Of a DNA stretch of 64,000 nt, positions 54,641-64,000 are shown one piece after another. Source of the stretch: Pictodentalium vernedei. Lineage: Eukaryota > Mollusca > Scaphopoda > Dentaliida > Dentaliidae. Where the stretch lies: contig CM062295.1 in NCBI GenBank assembly GCA_031216915.1, forward strand, positions 182,356,927-182,420,926, written 5' to 3'. Within the stretch, counting starts at the first letter, position 1, and each line of letters opens with the position of its first letter. The notes under the pieces are model-generated. The model was not told the origin of the DNA. It was given only the letters and a program-made list of their open reading frames with translations, and searched no databases. The translations under genes were made by a program, and so were the position numbers.

Positions 54641-56791
54641 TATGACTTACGAGGCCTACGGGAGGAGAAACTACATCCTCCCCACAAAGAACCTCATTCC
54701 ATCGGCTTAGGGGCGTCTGACCTATAGTCTCGACCAGACCTGCGCCCCTTTCCCGAGTCGCTATACTGACGACCTCCAGAGTAAGTATAAGAGGGTTTCT
54801 TGTACCCTTGCGAAGAGTTCCCTTTAGTTGATTTCGAAGTGGAACTGCCTCGCTTACCCCAGTCTGCTGAAGTGTGTTGTTGAGACACAGACTTCAGTAG
54901 CAGTGCACTGGAAGCTTTCTTTGTAGCCTGTTCATAGACTAACGCAAGCTTGTCATCAAAAAGAGTATGTTCAGAGACCGGAGTGACTCGGAGAGAGCTT
55001 TTCACCTTGTCATCTATAAGTGATGATGACGCAAGGGCAGCATCACATCTGATCAACTCCAAACTTGCCATTGTCAGGGCGGAATTGTAAGTGGCATACA
55101 TGGCTGCCCTGGAAAGAACTCTAAGCGAGGAACAAACGTCCTCAAATTCCTTCCCATTAAGACGTTGCACCATAGCTCTGGTGAGGTGACCTGCATAGGA
55201 CATCGCATCCAGATTTGCTCTATTGGATGAAATAGCACATTCCATCACTTCCGAGCGTATACTGAATGATGCAGGTAGGGACATATCTAAATCCCCGGTC
55301 TGTTCATCTAAACACAGAGGAGCTCTCTGGATATCTTTCTCTAACCATTTTAAATGAACGTGGTCCAAGGAACGGTATATTTATTGAAGATGTCGATAAG
55401 AAACCGCCTTTCCTCTTAGCACTAGAGAGGTTGAATATGGTGTCGTTAACATAGCCAAAGGCCTTCGGCACCTGTCGAGACTGTTTCGGAAAGGAAAGAA
55501 CATCCTCTTTCCTTTGCACAAAATCTGCGTCCAGAGATGACATCGGTTTCTCTCTAGTAGTCACAGCTTGCTGATCAGGTGGAACAAAGTCAGGATAGTA
55601 TTGATGAATAAAATTCATCGCTACCATATGCTGTTCCGAAAGGGAAGGGTAATCCTCTTCCTTGTCCCTTTCACCATCCGACTGATTCAGCTGTGACGTT
55701 CGGTCCATCACATCTGCATGTGCAGATGACTGGACTGACCCAGCACCGGCCGACAGCTCACCACCGGAGTCTGCGGAAGTCTGCTCTTGCACTTGCTGGG
55801 ATGCTGCGATAAGCGGCGCAATCTACGACAGCAAGTCCATTACCGAGGCTTGAGGAGCAGCAGTCTTCTGTTTTTTTGCCGCTTGCTGCACCTGGGACGA
55901 AGATCCGGGGGTAGATCTTTTCTCCGAACGTCCCAAGGAACGAAGCCTCGGATCGCTACCTACCGGATGGTCCGACTTCACGGGCAAAGACTGGCTCCGT
56001 TTTCGCGCAGCTGGCTGGATATCTGAAGTCGGGTAGCTACCATGCGGTCATGTGTGCTTTTCTGATGTAGCGGAGGAAGCCTTGACTGTCGACGACCCAG
56101 CTGCAGACTAGACAGATCATCCCGAGTGGTGGGTGTGGACGTATGCTCCGGCTCATGCAAGTTTCTCAAAACAACATTTGGCCCCAAATGTTGCTGGGTT
56201 TGAGAAGGCTCTTCGGCTCGCGGTCTATCAGACCTCGCCAAGCTTCCCAAAGAGAAACTTGCTGACTTCCTCCCTATTTCTGTCGTTGCTGGGTGAGCTT
56301 CAGTTTTGGAGGTGCTCGCTCTATCCAAATCTATACTTCCTTCGACTGCAACGAACTTACCCGGTGTCACGGCTCACATGAATGAAGTAACCACTTCACT
56401 GGTCGAGCTGGCTGCTTGCAAGGTATTAAGAACACTAACTAGAGGCCTTATCCCTTGCTTAATATTCATGAGCACCTTTGCAGCTAGCTCTGTTTGCTCA
56501 TCAGAGCGTGACAACAGTAGCACACTTTTGGATGGGTGTCACAATACCATCACCATGTTCTTGTTCCTCTGAAAAAGAAACTGAAAAACTTGAATTATCT
56601 TGCGGTGAGAACTCCAGCATAGGAACCTCACTGCCAATAACGAACCGCGACATCCGTCTCCAATGTCTGTCATCCCAATGTACACATATAGGACAAGACT
56701 CCATAGGCATGCATCGACTACAGGCAAGGCAACAAGCATGTAAATCCGAGGAAGACTTCCTCGCCTTTCATTTAGAGCAGTAAGCTTTCAT
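54640..56791 (-). pseudogene. Gag-like remnant of copy D
   Basis: Start at 56791 (MKAYCSK, then an in-frame stop where copy A has Cys). Pieces: CCLACSRC, WDDRHWRRMSRFV, the conserved block HLTRAMVQRLNGKEFEDVCS and SLRVTPVSEHTLFDDKL, and a Gly/Arg/Ser end. At least two frameshifts. Confidence 0.87.
56172..56193. other. Gag hairpin in copy D
   Basis: Arms CAACATTTGG and CCAAATGTTG around CC; outer arms TTCTCAAA (56162-56169) and TTTGAGAA (56199-56206) extend it. Relative to copy A (ATCTGG/CCAGAT) the arms changed to ATTTGG/CCAAAT, keeping all pairs. Confidence 0.65.
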
Positions 56792-57544
56792 AATTACAAT
56801 CAAAATACAAAGTCGATAGCACTCCTACAAACTCCACAATAAAATATATGATAAAGATACATGAATAATAGCAAGCAAAATTAAATTTGAAAAAATTATA
56901 AAAAAAAATTTGAAAAATTTGTGGAAAATTCTACAGTAATATAATATTAAATACTACATGTATTTGAGGACGTTGCCAATGTAAACAACATCAAAGGAAA
57001 AAACAGGAAACAAGACATCAGGCACACAAAAAGGCCCAAAGTCAGTAACCAATTTAAATGCTACCAGATGCAAAGCTAGATCTTCATACGAAGAAAAAAC
57101 GATACATCGGATAGAAGATGCAGGACCAAAACGACCTAACACCCCTAGAGTGAGGACATAACCATGGGGATAAACATTCTGTAATACACGTTAAACTCCC
57201 AAGAAATTTAATAAGAAATTGCAATAAAAAATAGCCAAAAAGCTTAGGAGTTTAACAGGAGGGCTTCATGGAAGGATAGAGAAGGAACACTTAACAAACA
57301 GTGGATTAATCATTAGCAAGAATGATGACGTCAGGAGTATGTCCCGAAAATGGGAAACTGAAAATGGGAAACATGAAATAATTTTTATAATTATTATAAA
57401 GTTACAGCCCTGAATATTTGAAACCACCGTTGTTCACTTCCATCATCCATTTACAGCCTTGAATCCACCAATTCTTTCATTGATTTGTGTACTGCATCCT
57501 CAAAAAAGGAGATTTTAAAGCACAGATGTCAGATCATTGTTACT
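56792..57544. other. Leader of copy D
   Basis: No gene. Contains TTAAACTCCCAAGAAATTTA ... GGAGTTTAACAG (about 57191-57258), the inverted pair of the other leaders. Confidence 0.55.
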
Positions 57545-57717
57545 GACTTTAGGGTCAAACAAAGAATGATGGTTTGCGCCAATTTCGGTACCTTCCTGGA
57601 TACTGCACATTAAACAAATTTTGGGGATTGGGGGGGGGGGGGGAATTTGTGTTTGGCCCTGAATTAAATTGAGTTAGCACCAGCTAGTCTGGGCCATTGG
57701 TTGTGGTATAAAAATAT
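57545..57717. repeat. Right terminal repeat of copy D
   Basis: GGTACCTTCCTGGATACTGCACAT, then a deletion, GGGGATTGGGGG, TTTGTGTTTGGCCCTG, CCAGCTAGTCTGGGCCATTG and TATAAAAATAT. The NRF1-like palindrome is lost by the deletion. Confidence 0.8.
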
Positions 57718-57759
57718 GAAAAATCACACCCCTTAATATGTTTTATCGCTGTTTTTTTA

Positions 57760-58081
57760 ATTTTGTAATTAATTCTTTGCCTTCATAAGTTTGTGTTCTT
57801 GGTTTGTTTTATGTTTGAAGCCTCATAATCAACAAAATAGCATGGGTGGTGGTGTATTTCGTCCCCTGAGTGCAAGAAGGATTTGCAATGCTAAAGCATT
57901 GCAAAGCCTTGTTGCACTCAAGGGATAAATTATCAGTTTTAACTTGGGTAAAATATCAGACATAACCAACTAATTTTTATATTTTTTAAGTTTGCATTGG
58001 TTATAAAAAGAGAGCATGCAACAGCCAAAAAAGGATCATTTAGGAGGGCCTGAGAAACAGATTTTTAACTTTTTTAGGCCT
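57760..58081. mobile_element. AGGCC MITE, partial copy
   Basis: Reverse complement of 43704-44020: central palindrome GAGTGCAAGAAGGATTTGC ... TTGCACTCAAGGGA (57876-57926), right end GGGCCTGAGAAACAG ... TTTAGGCCTT. The left end is missing close to copy D. Confidence 0.72.
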
Positions 58082-58326
58082 TATATTGAATTTGTATACC
58101 TCATCCACTAAATTCAAACTGAGTTTCAGTCATATGGAATTGATGGCTCAGTAAGCCCTGGCTCAAGTCAAATTAAATGAACTTGGTTTGTAAATTTTGT
58201 ATTTTGTATGTATAAAGTACAAACTCATTTGAGATATTCTATATCTCATACTTACAGAACATCATGTACCTTGGCAAGTGAACCATGTTAATTGAATAGC
58301 CACTATGCCAGTGAAAAAGTATTCAA

Positions 58327-58544
58327 TTAACCCTTTACCTAACATGAAAAGCAGACGACACTTACCAAAACCCAAAAATTCTTGAATAACTAATTTTTTT
58401 CATTTTTTCTCTCTAAAACATAGGTTATGACCCATGTCATAACCTATGTGTTTGAGGCAAAAAATTAAAATATAATGAAAATTATTTGCCGATTTTTGAG
58501 AATAACGCTGGCCGGTTTTGTCCGTTACATTGGGTAAAGGGTTA
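58327..58544. mobile_element. Palindromic TTAA MITE (TTAACCCTTTACC family), copy 6
   Basis: TTAACCCTTTACCTAAC left end; right end GGGTAAAGGGTTAT with the last TTAA base changed. The centre (GAGCTCG palindrome) is deleted, leaving GACCCATGTCATAACC. Confidence 0.78.
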
Positions 58545-58689
58545 TCATTAGTATTCTATTAACAGGTCATTTGCCAGTATTCTAGTGATAAACCAAGAAT
58601 TCATCCTTTGCTACTCGCATTTTGCTATCGATCACTCCTACCCATCTACATATTTGATACATAAAAATTCAAATGTGTATAGTTTTAAG

Positions 58690-58960
58690 TTTGTTCATTT
58701 GTTCATTAGGGTTTAATGGCACTTTCAATAGCTTGGATCAGATCATGTCAGACAATTTTATGGGTTGAGGGAGTCTGAGTAACCTGAAGAGAACCACTAG
58801 GCAATGGTGAGTAACTTTTGGGCTAAGTTACCATCCTGACACAACCAGTTAGCACTGGTGAAAGATAAGTGTTACACTGACATGTTGCACATCTATCATC
58901 GACGTGCTGTTAGCCCACAGTTCACTTGTCTTCAGTCAATGCTAACCCTGCTTATGCCAG
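58690..58960 (-). mobile_element. Diverged SINE fragment
   Basis: CAATTTTATGGGTTGAGGGAGTCTGAGTAACC and AGAGAACCACTAGGCAATGG follow the order of the 35478 and 60445 SINE bodies with many changes. No tRNA head recognised. Confidence 0.5.
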
Positions 58961-59190
58961 GATAATAAATTAGAGAGTGAGACAGTTACTCAGCATTGAT
59001 GATGCTTCCCTATGGGTGCTCTAACTTCTACTCGTAAATTTGTACAACTTGATATGACCCAGACTGTTAAAAAGTGTCATTGCTCCCCAATAAATAAACA
59101 AACAAATAATATACACATTTTCATTTCATGTACAAATTACGTCGATGAGTAGGGGGTGACCCTTAGCAGTGTGAATTGTATATTATATGT

Positions 59191-59223
59191 TGTTTGACAG
59201 AGCTCTTGGAGCTCTGTCAAACA
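59191..59223. repeat. 33-bp perfect hairpin
   Basis: TGTTTGACAGAGCTC-TTG-GAGCTCTGTCAAACA. No flanking duplication seen; function unknown. Confidence 0.6.
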
Positions 59224-59239
59224 AGATAAATAACAGATT

Positions 59240-59580
59240 AAATGCCTACATTAGATGTATTGAGTCCAAATTGATCTATAAATGTTATTCTGTGGAGTTT
59301 CAAGAAAACTGATTCATAAATACAACCTGCAGGGTGTTCTGAAAAAATCCAAGATAGCTGCTTGGACAGAGAGACCAGTCATTACAAAAATACAACATTC
59401 ACATCTACCAGTACTCATGATACTAAGTCACCCTGCCAAATTTGAAGAAAATTAATACATGAGATTTTTACCCTGTGCTGAAGAAATCCAAAATGGCTGC
59501 TGTGGTGACCATCACGGTCTGCCAAGGATAACCACAAGTGGACACTCTCATCTGGGTATGAACCTGAACCAGACCTGTTT
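59240..59580 (+). repeat. Diverged relatives of the 146-bp tandem unit
   Basis: Two units with AAGTCACCCTGCCAAATTTGA, CTGTGCTGAAGAAATCC, GACCATCACGGTCTGCCAA and CACAAGTGGACACTCTCATC, parallel to 40108-41270. Confidence 0.55.
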
Positions 59581-59757
59581 ATTAAGTAGTAAATGAGTTA
59601 TACACTGTTGCCCACATATCTGAATATTTCTTAATCCAATAACACAGTTAATTGAATATAATGCCACCCCCTCTACATGTATCTCTATCAATGTACTGGT
59701 AACCCCCCCCCCCCCCTACTTCAACCCTGCATAAATTTACCTCACTTACAATTTTTG

Positions 59758-59868
59758 AGAAAAAGCTTAAAAACCACCAGCAAACTTTCAGTTAAGAGAC
59801 CACTGGCATGACCAGGCAGTCCATTAACTGAAAGTTTGCTAGTGGTTCTTAAAACACTTTTTCATAAT
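59758..59868. repeat. ~110-bp palindrome, MITE-like
   Basis: GAGAAAAAGCTTAAAAACCA, GCAAACTTTCAGTTAA and complements TTAACTGAAAGTTTGC, TGGTTCTTAAAACACTTTTTC. No coding capacity. Confidence 0.6.
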
Positions 59869-59959
59869 TGCAAGTTTATCTCACTAACCTCAAGTGGAAA
59901 ATCCACACCTTGAGTGTTTTGGTTCTAAACAACTCCCCCCCCCCATGCTCCTCCCCCCC

Positions 59960-59990
<31 letters not shown>

Positions 59991-59994
59991 ACAC

Positions 59995-60172
59995 ACATAC
60001 TGTACACCATTTTTGTATTCGAGCTTTTGGCATTTGTTAGTTGTTGATGCTGTGTTGACTTTTCATGGCGAGCTGCATCATTCTTTCCCCCATGACTGAT
60101 GGTGAAATGGGCATTGCAAAGTGTACAAAAGGCACTTGTATCACCTCTGTTACTTTTTGTCAACCAGGTCAT
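59995..60172 (-). pseudogene. Zinc-finger fragment of a hAT-type transposase
   Basis: The peptide (DTSAFCTLCNAHFTISHGG, then DAARHEKSTQHQ) has the CxxC...H...H finger with SHGGK/N and RHxxSxxH typical of N-termini of hAT-like transposases. A G run directly follows and no transposase core is found. The same-strand terminal sequence at 61344 suggests an old hAT copy read right to left, later hit by a SINE. Confidence 0.55.
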
Positions 60173-60444
60173 TTCCTTCTTCCATGATTTTTTAATATAA
60201 ATTTAGAATTGTAGCAACATTTTTTGGATAGATTTTCACATTGCAAATTCATTTGTGAATGATACTTACCGGTATACATCGCCTGATATATATACACAAC
60301 TACAGTTACCTGTGATCCATTCATCATAGAATGTTTTGAAAACAAAGTTATTTTTCAATTAAAAAGCCAATCTCTGACGAGCCGAAATCAGTTTGGTTTC
60401 AAACAGTAATCAACTGTTGTTCCTTCAAATTGGGCTGTGTTTAT

Positions 60445-60815
60445 TTATTTATTTATTGATGTTTAAGGTCACATATTTATGCACAATGACTAATCATGAC
60501 CGTGACAGTTTTACGGGTGGAGGAAGCCGGAGTACCCGGAGAGAACCACCGAGCAATGACGAGCAGCTGCCAGCTCCCCAACATCGTAACTCCGCACTGC
60601 ACTGTAGCACAGGCAGGGTTAGATTGGTTGAAGACATGCATACCATCGACGTGCAGTACGCCTTAGTACACGGCGTCATCGTGCCCCCACACGGGCAATG
60701 GAGATGAAGTGTCTTGCCCAAAGACACAACGCGGTTGCCGCAGGTGGGATTCGAACCGAGGACCTCTCGGCTTGCAGCCTGCACCTCTATCTACTGAGCC
60801 ACCATGCTCCCAGGG
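60445..60815 (-). mobile_element. tRNA-headed SINE
   Basis: Same family as 35478-35847: B box GGTTCGAATCC, GTGTCTTTGGGCAAGACACTT, and (AATA)n tail on the minus strand. Exact 13-base target duplication GGGCTGTGTTTAT at 60432-60444 and 60816-60828. Confidence 0.92.
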
Positions 60816-61020
60816 GGGCTGTGTTTATGTTGTGAAAACTGGGGCAAAGTCGCTTAAGTACTAAGAAAAAAGGTTGGTGTTTTTGTTGCGAAAACATTGC
60901 ACCAAGCTATATTGTTTGGTCTTCGATCACCATTTAATGACAGAATAATATCAAATAGTCCATTCTTGTATTAATTTATTTTAATTAAACATGATTTGGA
61001 ACAAAGGGAAGAGAAAAAAA

Positions 61021-61208
61021 AAAGACTGAATTTCTGAAGCTTACTTAAATATCCGGGTCACTGGGCAGATCCCATGGATTACCGTTTGCAAACGTGAAGT
61101 AAATTGGACACAATAAAGACTGAATTTCTGAAGCTTACTTAAATATCAGGTTCACTGAGCAGATCTCATGGATTACCATTTGCAAACGTGAAGTAAATTG
61201 GACACAAT
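61021..61208. repeat. Tandem duplication, 94-bp period
   Basis: AAAGACTGAATTTCTGAAGC ... GGACACAAT occurs at 61021 and 61115 with a few substitutions. Confidence 0.75.
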
Positions 61209-61249
61209 AAAGAAATGGTTGATTTCGTTTTTTTCACTTGATAAATTCT

Positions 61250-61344
61250 GATGATGCGGGAGATTTATGGGTGCTCCCGTGAGGGAGATCATGACCTATT
61301 CCGGGAGTCTCATGGTGAATCCGTGAGACTTAACATGTCTGACC
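61250..61344. mobile_element. Terminal fragment of a CAGACATGTTAA hAT-like element
   Basis: Ends CTTAACATGTCTG at 61344. Read on the minus strand it begins like 48857 and 62602 (CAGACATGTTAAGTCTC, then CCCGGAAT and CTCCCGC blocks). No partner end in the right place. Confidence 0.6.
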
Positions 61345-61551
61345 TGAACAGGAATATGAAATTTGATGATGATCAGAAAAGAACTGCGGGATGTTGCATG
61401 TGCCGAATGATTTGTATACAAGTTTATGAAGAAATGCAAATTTATAATAAATCTGAATAGAAGAATTTTGTCTTCAAAATACAACAGGCTCCTAAGATAC
61501 AAACAGAAAGAGGTGTAATATAAAAATAATAAAAATAAATGTAATACTCAC

Positions 61552-61666
61552 ATCTAATTCCAAATTTGAATTTATTGTTATCACACCTTAAACCAGCTAT
61601 CTCAACTTCTACAAACGGACAGGTGATACCTCTTATATTACGACCAAGGTGTCTACCAGCAAGCAA
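61552..61666 (-). CDS. PLCG: PLC-gamma exon: N-terminal part of the C2 domain
   Basis: 115-bp exon with acceptor TTTCTTTTAG and donor GTGAGT, ending one base into a codon, which fits the phase of the exon at 42986-43233. The peptide begins [20 protein letters not shown] and continues [22 protein letters not shown]-(K/R)N-RGI-CPFVE-E-AG is the opening of the PLC-gamma C2 domain. Exons for the X/Y catalytic, SH2 and SH3 domains are expected further right, outside the window; the 2.3 kb to the edge shows only repeats. Confidence 0.92.
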
Positions 61667-61843
61667 CTAAAAGAAATTAATGCAATTTAGTTCAAGAAAT
61701 ATACAGTAGTGCAATCATAAAAGTGGTCTTTTTCGTGATCCTATTGTAATCCAATCACAGGTCAGGATCAGTATTGTGAGACTACCGAAATCACAACTGC
61801 GCTCCAATAAACACAATCACATATTTGGTTTTAAAATTTCAGC

Positions 61844-62388
61844 ACGTTCTGACAGAAATAAAATGAATATCGAATTATCTAAATGACCACATAATTCACT
61901 AAAATGCAATATATACGCATTTGCTGGCCATTGTCAATCATTTCTATGTATACGTTTGAATGGAATTAAAAAACAAAACTGTTGTACACTATACTTGCAC
62001 AACGACATTTTCAAGACAGAAATACAAGATTTGGTGCTTTCAATATCGATACATGAAACACAATTCAATTTCGCTAATATTCATGACCTGTCAACACCAA
62101 CAGTGGAGCATTGTAAAATGTTCATCAGTTTATCAAATGCGTTTTCCTTTACTGAACTAGTACTTGCCATTTGCTCTGCATTTATACTGTCCGATATATA
62201 TTTATTTCTACACGTAATTTTTAAAGCTCGAACTCCAAAATCGGTTTCAAATTCACAGTTGAAGACGGATGGAAATTTGAGGTTACAATGATCTAATTGA
62301 GAGACTTTTACTTGATAGAATTTTTAGGGTCAGCATAATTTTTTAGGGTCAGTTGGGTTATCCTAAACGCAGTTTTTTTTATTTTGCC
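61844..62388 (+). repeat. Composite dispersed repeat
   Basis: The left part (61844-61972) matches 33006-33135 and the right part (61976-62388) matches 41399-41806. Here the two are joined, so the other two look like fragments of one longer element. Confidence 0.65.
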
Positions 62389-62601
62389 TGACATTTTACA
62401 ACATTACAGGCATGGATATGTCATAATTATTTATTCAACGGAAGATGCCTTGTTAGTAGATCTTGTAATTATAAGGCCGATCTGATAGGTATATACGGAT
62501 GGTTTCAACATGCTCATGGACAACCGAAACCACAACTGAGGTTTTTTTTATTCCAAAAACCGAAATCATAACCTCAGTGTAAATCCCACATCCTCACGCT
62601 C

Positions 62602-63839
62602 CAGACATGTTAACTCTCCCGGAATGCCCAGGAAAATCCCGAAATTTCAGTGTAGTTCCCGGCCTCCCAGACGGAAATCAGTTTTGGACCACAAATCCCG
62701 GAGAACAACAGTTGAATATTTCTTTCCCGTTGTAGTTTATGTAAATCACATGCATTTCAAACTCTGGTAAAAACTCACGAAACGGTAAAATAAGGATTTA
62801 AGTTAACTTTATTTAAGGGAAGGGTATTTTATGATATATATTTCAGCTGTGTTCATGTTTATTTCTGTATTTTTCTTCGCAATCGGAGATTCGTGATCAA
62901 TGTGCGAGCATCGAGGTGAAAATATGTGACTTACTTTAAAAAAATTGAAAACTCCACCTTCATTTAAATGCAGTTTTTTTGGTAAATAAAATATATGAAA
63001 AGGAATTAAATAATATATATTTATTTATTCATAGAATGGCTTTAATTCTCATTCCTTTTCCAAACACAATCAAGGCGTAAACAACACCTTGACCTCAACT
63101 ATTTTAGAGCTTAAAAATAGGTTAAAATCGCTTAAGATGCCGAAAAATTATGACTGCAGATTTATACACAATGGACTTATTTTCTAACAATGCATTTATG
63201 CCGTTGTGCTGACAACAGAACTGTTGCTATAACTTGTGTTCCCATCCTTTTTGTCAACTGTCATCAACGACAAATAAAATATGTTTAAACTAACAGAACT
63301 GTTAACTGTTGTTGGCCGTCTGTACCCAGAAAATTTCGAATGGAATTAAAAAAAAACAAATCCTTCAATGATGAAGAGAAAAGTTTTGTTCAGGGCACAA
63401 ACGACCATACATGCATGAAGGATTTTGATAAAAATACTTTCCAAGTACAAATTTTCTTGAAATAAATGAACATTAAGACATCTTTTGATGTTAACATTTC
63501 CAGACTTTGGAAGTTATTATCTGAGCAGACTTTGATAACAGCAAACCACAGGTGGGGTGCTCTGGTGTGGGGGTGGGGGGCTATGAAGAGGAGGATGGTG
63601 GTGGTGGGGGGGGGTGGGTGAAATCAACAATTATTTTAGGATGTTTTTAACTTAACATAAATGCATCAGCATAATTGACAACTAGATCTGGATATAAGCT
63701 GGTGTTAATGGTGGTCGATGAGCTGAAAGTTTTTTCTTCTGTTTTGCCCCCGCGTGAACTTTTCCCTGAAATCCATCCCATTTCCCTGAAAATCACCCTC
63801 AGGTTCCCTGAAAAATTATTATGGAGGTTAACATGTCTG
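62602..63839. mobile_element. hAT-like non-autonomous element, second good copy
   Basis: Ends CAGACATGTTAACTCTCC and GGAGGTTAACATGTCTG. Exact duplication TCACGCTC at 62594-62601 and 63840-63847. Contains TTCCCTGAAAA subrepeats at the right end and a G-rich block (63555-63620), as in 48857-50468; the centres differ. No transposase. Confidence 0.9.
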
Positions 63840-63865
63840 TCACGCTCTAAAATAAAATACTGAAA

Positions 63866-64000
63866 ATGATAAATTTTAAGTACTTTGTAAATTTTGTATA
63901 CTTACCAATGGCCCAGACTAGCTGGTGCAACTTGATATTATCAAGGGCCAAACACAAATTTTGAACCCCCCCCAATCCCTAAAATTTGCATACAAAACCG
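63866..64000 (-). mobile_element. Start of DIRS copy F (left terminal repeat), cut by the window edge
   Basis: ATGATAAATTTTAAGTACTT, GTATACTTACCAATGGCCCA, then AAGGGCCAAACACAAATTTTG and CCCCAATCCCTAAAATTTG. Same orientation as all other copies. Confidence 0.85.

Larger units (their letters stand above)
48241..57717 (-). mobile_element. Broken DIRS retrotransposon copy D with two nested insertions
   Basis: The left terminal repeat starts part-way (CAGGGCCAAACACAAAG), so its outer end is lost; internal complementary region 48462-48546. Recombinase, RT/RNase H and Gag-like regions follow on the minus strand; right end TATAAAAATAT at 57717. A hAT-like element (48857-50468) and a 1-kb insertion (52658-53681) interrupt it. 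It occupies the PLC-gamma intron between 43.2 and 61.6 kb in sense orientation. Confidence 0.88.

Overview
This is animal nuclear DNA, not bacterial. It contains spliced exons with GT/AG boundaries, tRNA- and 5S-derived SINEs, Tc1/mariner, hAT-like and DIRS-type transposons, TTAA-flanked MITEs and long G, C and T runs. The repeat style suggests a marine lophotrochozoan, probably a mollusc: pearl-like tandem-core elements ending in a hairpin plus TAAAA, an element starting AAGAGGCCCCACGGGGCCT, and SINEs with a GTGTCCTTGGGCAAG core. I cannot name the species.

The only host gene I can support is a phospholipase C-gamma gene on the minus strand, seen as three exons: 61552-61666 and 42986-43233 (the C2 domain) and 32242-32426 (the C-terminal coiled tail). 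The splice phases fit from exon to exon. The X/Y catalytic exons must lie right of the window; the last exon was not located. The two visible introns (about 18.3 and 10.6 kb) are filled with mobile elements.

The dominant content is one DIRS family of tyrosine-recombinase retrotransposons, present as seven copies or fragments, all in the same (minus) orientation: copy 1 (1-2521, cut by the window edge), copy A (4731-11857), copy B (13034-23278), copy C (33294-39960), copy E (44637-48240), copy D (48241-57717) and copy F (63866-64000). Copy A is intact: Gag-like ORF, overlapping RT/RNase H ORF, overlapping tyrosine recombinase ORF, 189-bp inverted terminal repeats, and an internal complementary region that reproduces the junction of the two element ends. 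Copy 1 differs from A at four positions in about 2.5 kb by my reading, so the family was active very recently. The other copies are broken and carry nested insertions.

Layout: 0-2.5 kb copy 1; 3.2-12.2 kb a pearl/Helentron-like tandem-repeat element split by copy A; 13-23.3 kb copy B, itself split by a Tc1/mariner element, a TIR element and a 5S-headed SINE; 23.3-32.2 kb dispersed repeats, a hAT-like element and a cluster of palindromic TTAA MITEs; 32.2-43.2 kb the last two visible PLC-gamma exons with copy C and a 146-bp tandem array between them; 43.7-57.7 kb copies E and D with a non-autonomous hAT-like element; 57.7-64 kb MITEs, a tRNA-SINE, the first visible PLC-gamma exon, a second non-autonomous hAT-like element and the edge of copy F.

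The best candidates for undescribed biology are two hairpins in the DIRS family whose arms change in a compensatory way between copies, an NRF1-like palindrome kept in the terminal repeats, a 620-codon second open frame over the RT/RNase H region, and a SINE body found with both a tRNA head and a 5S rRNA head.
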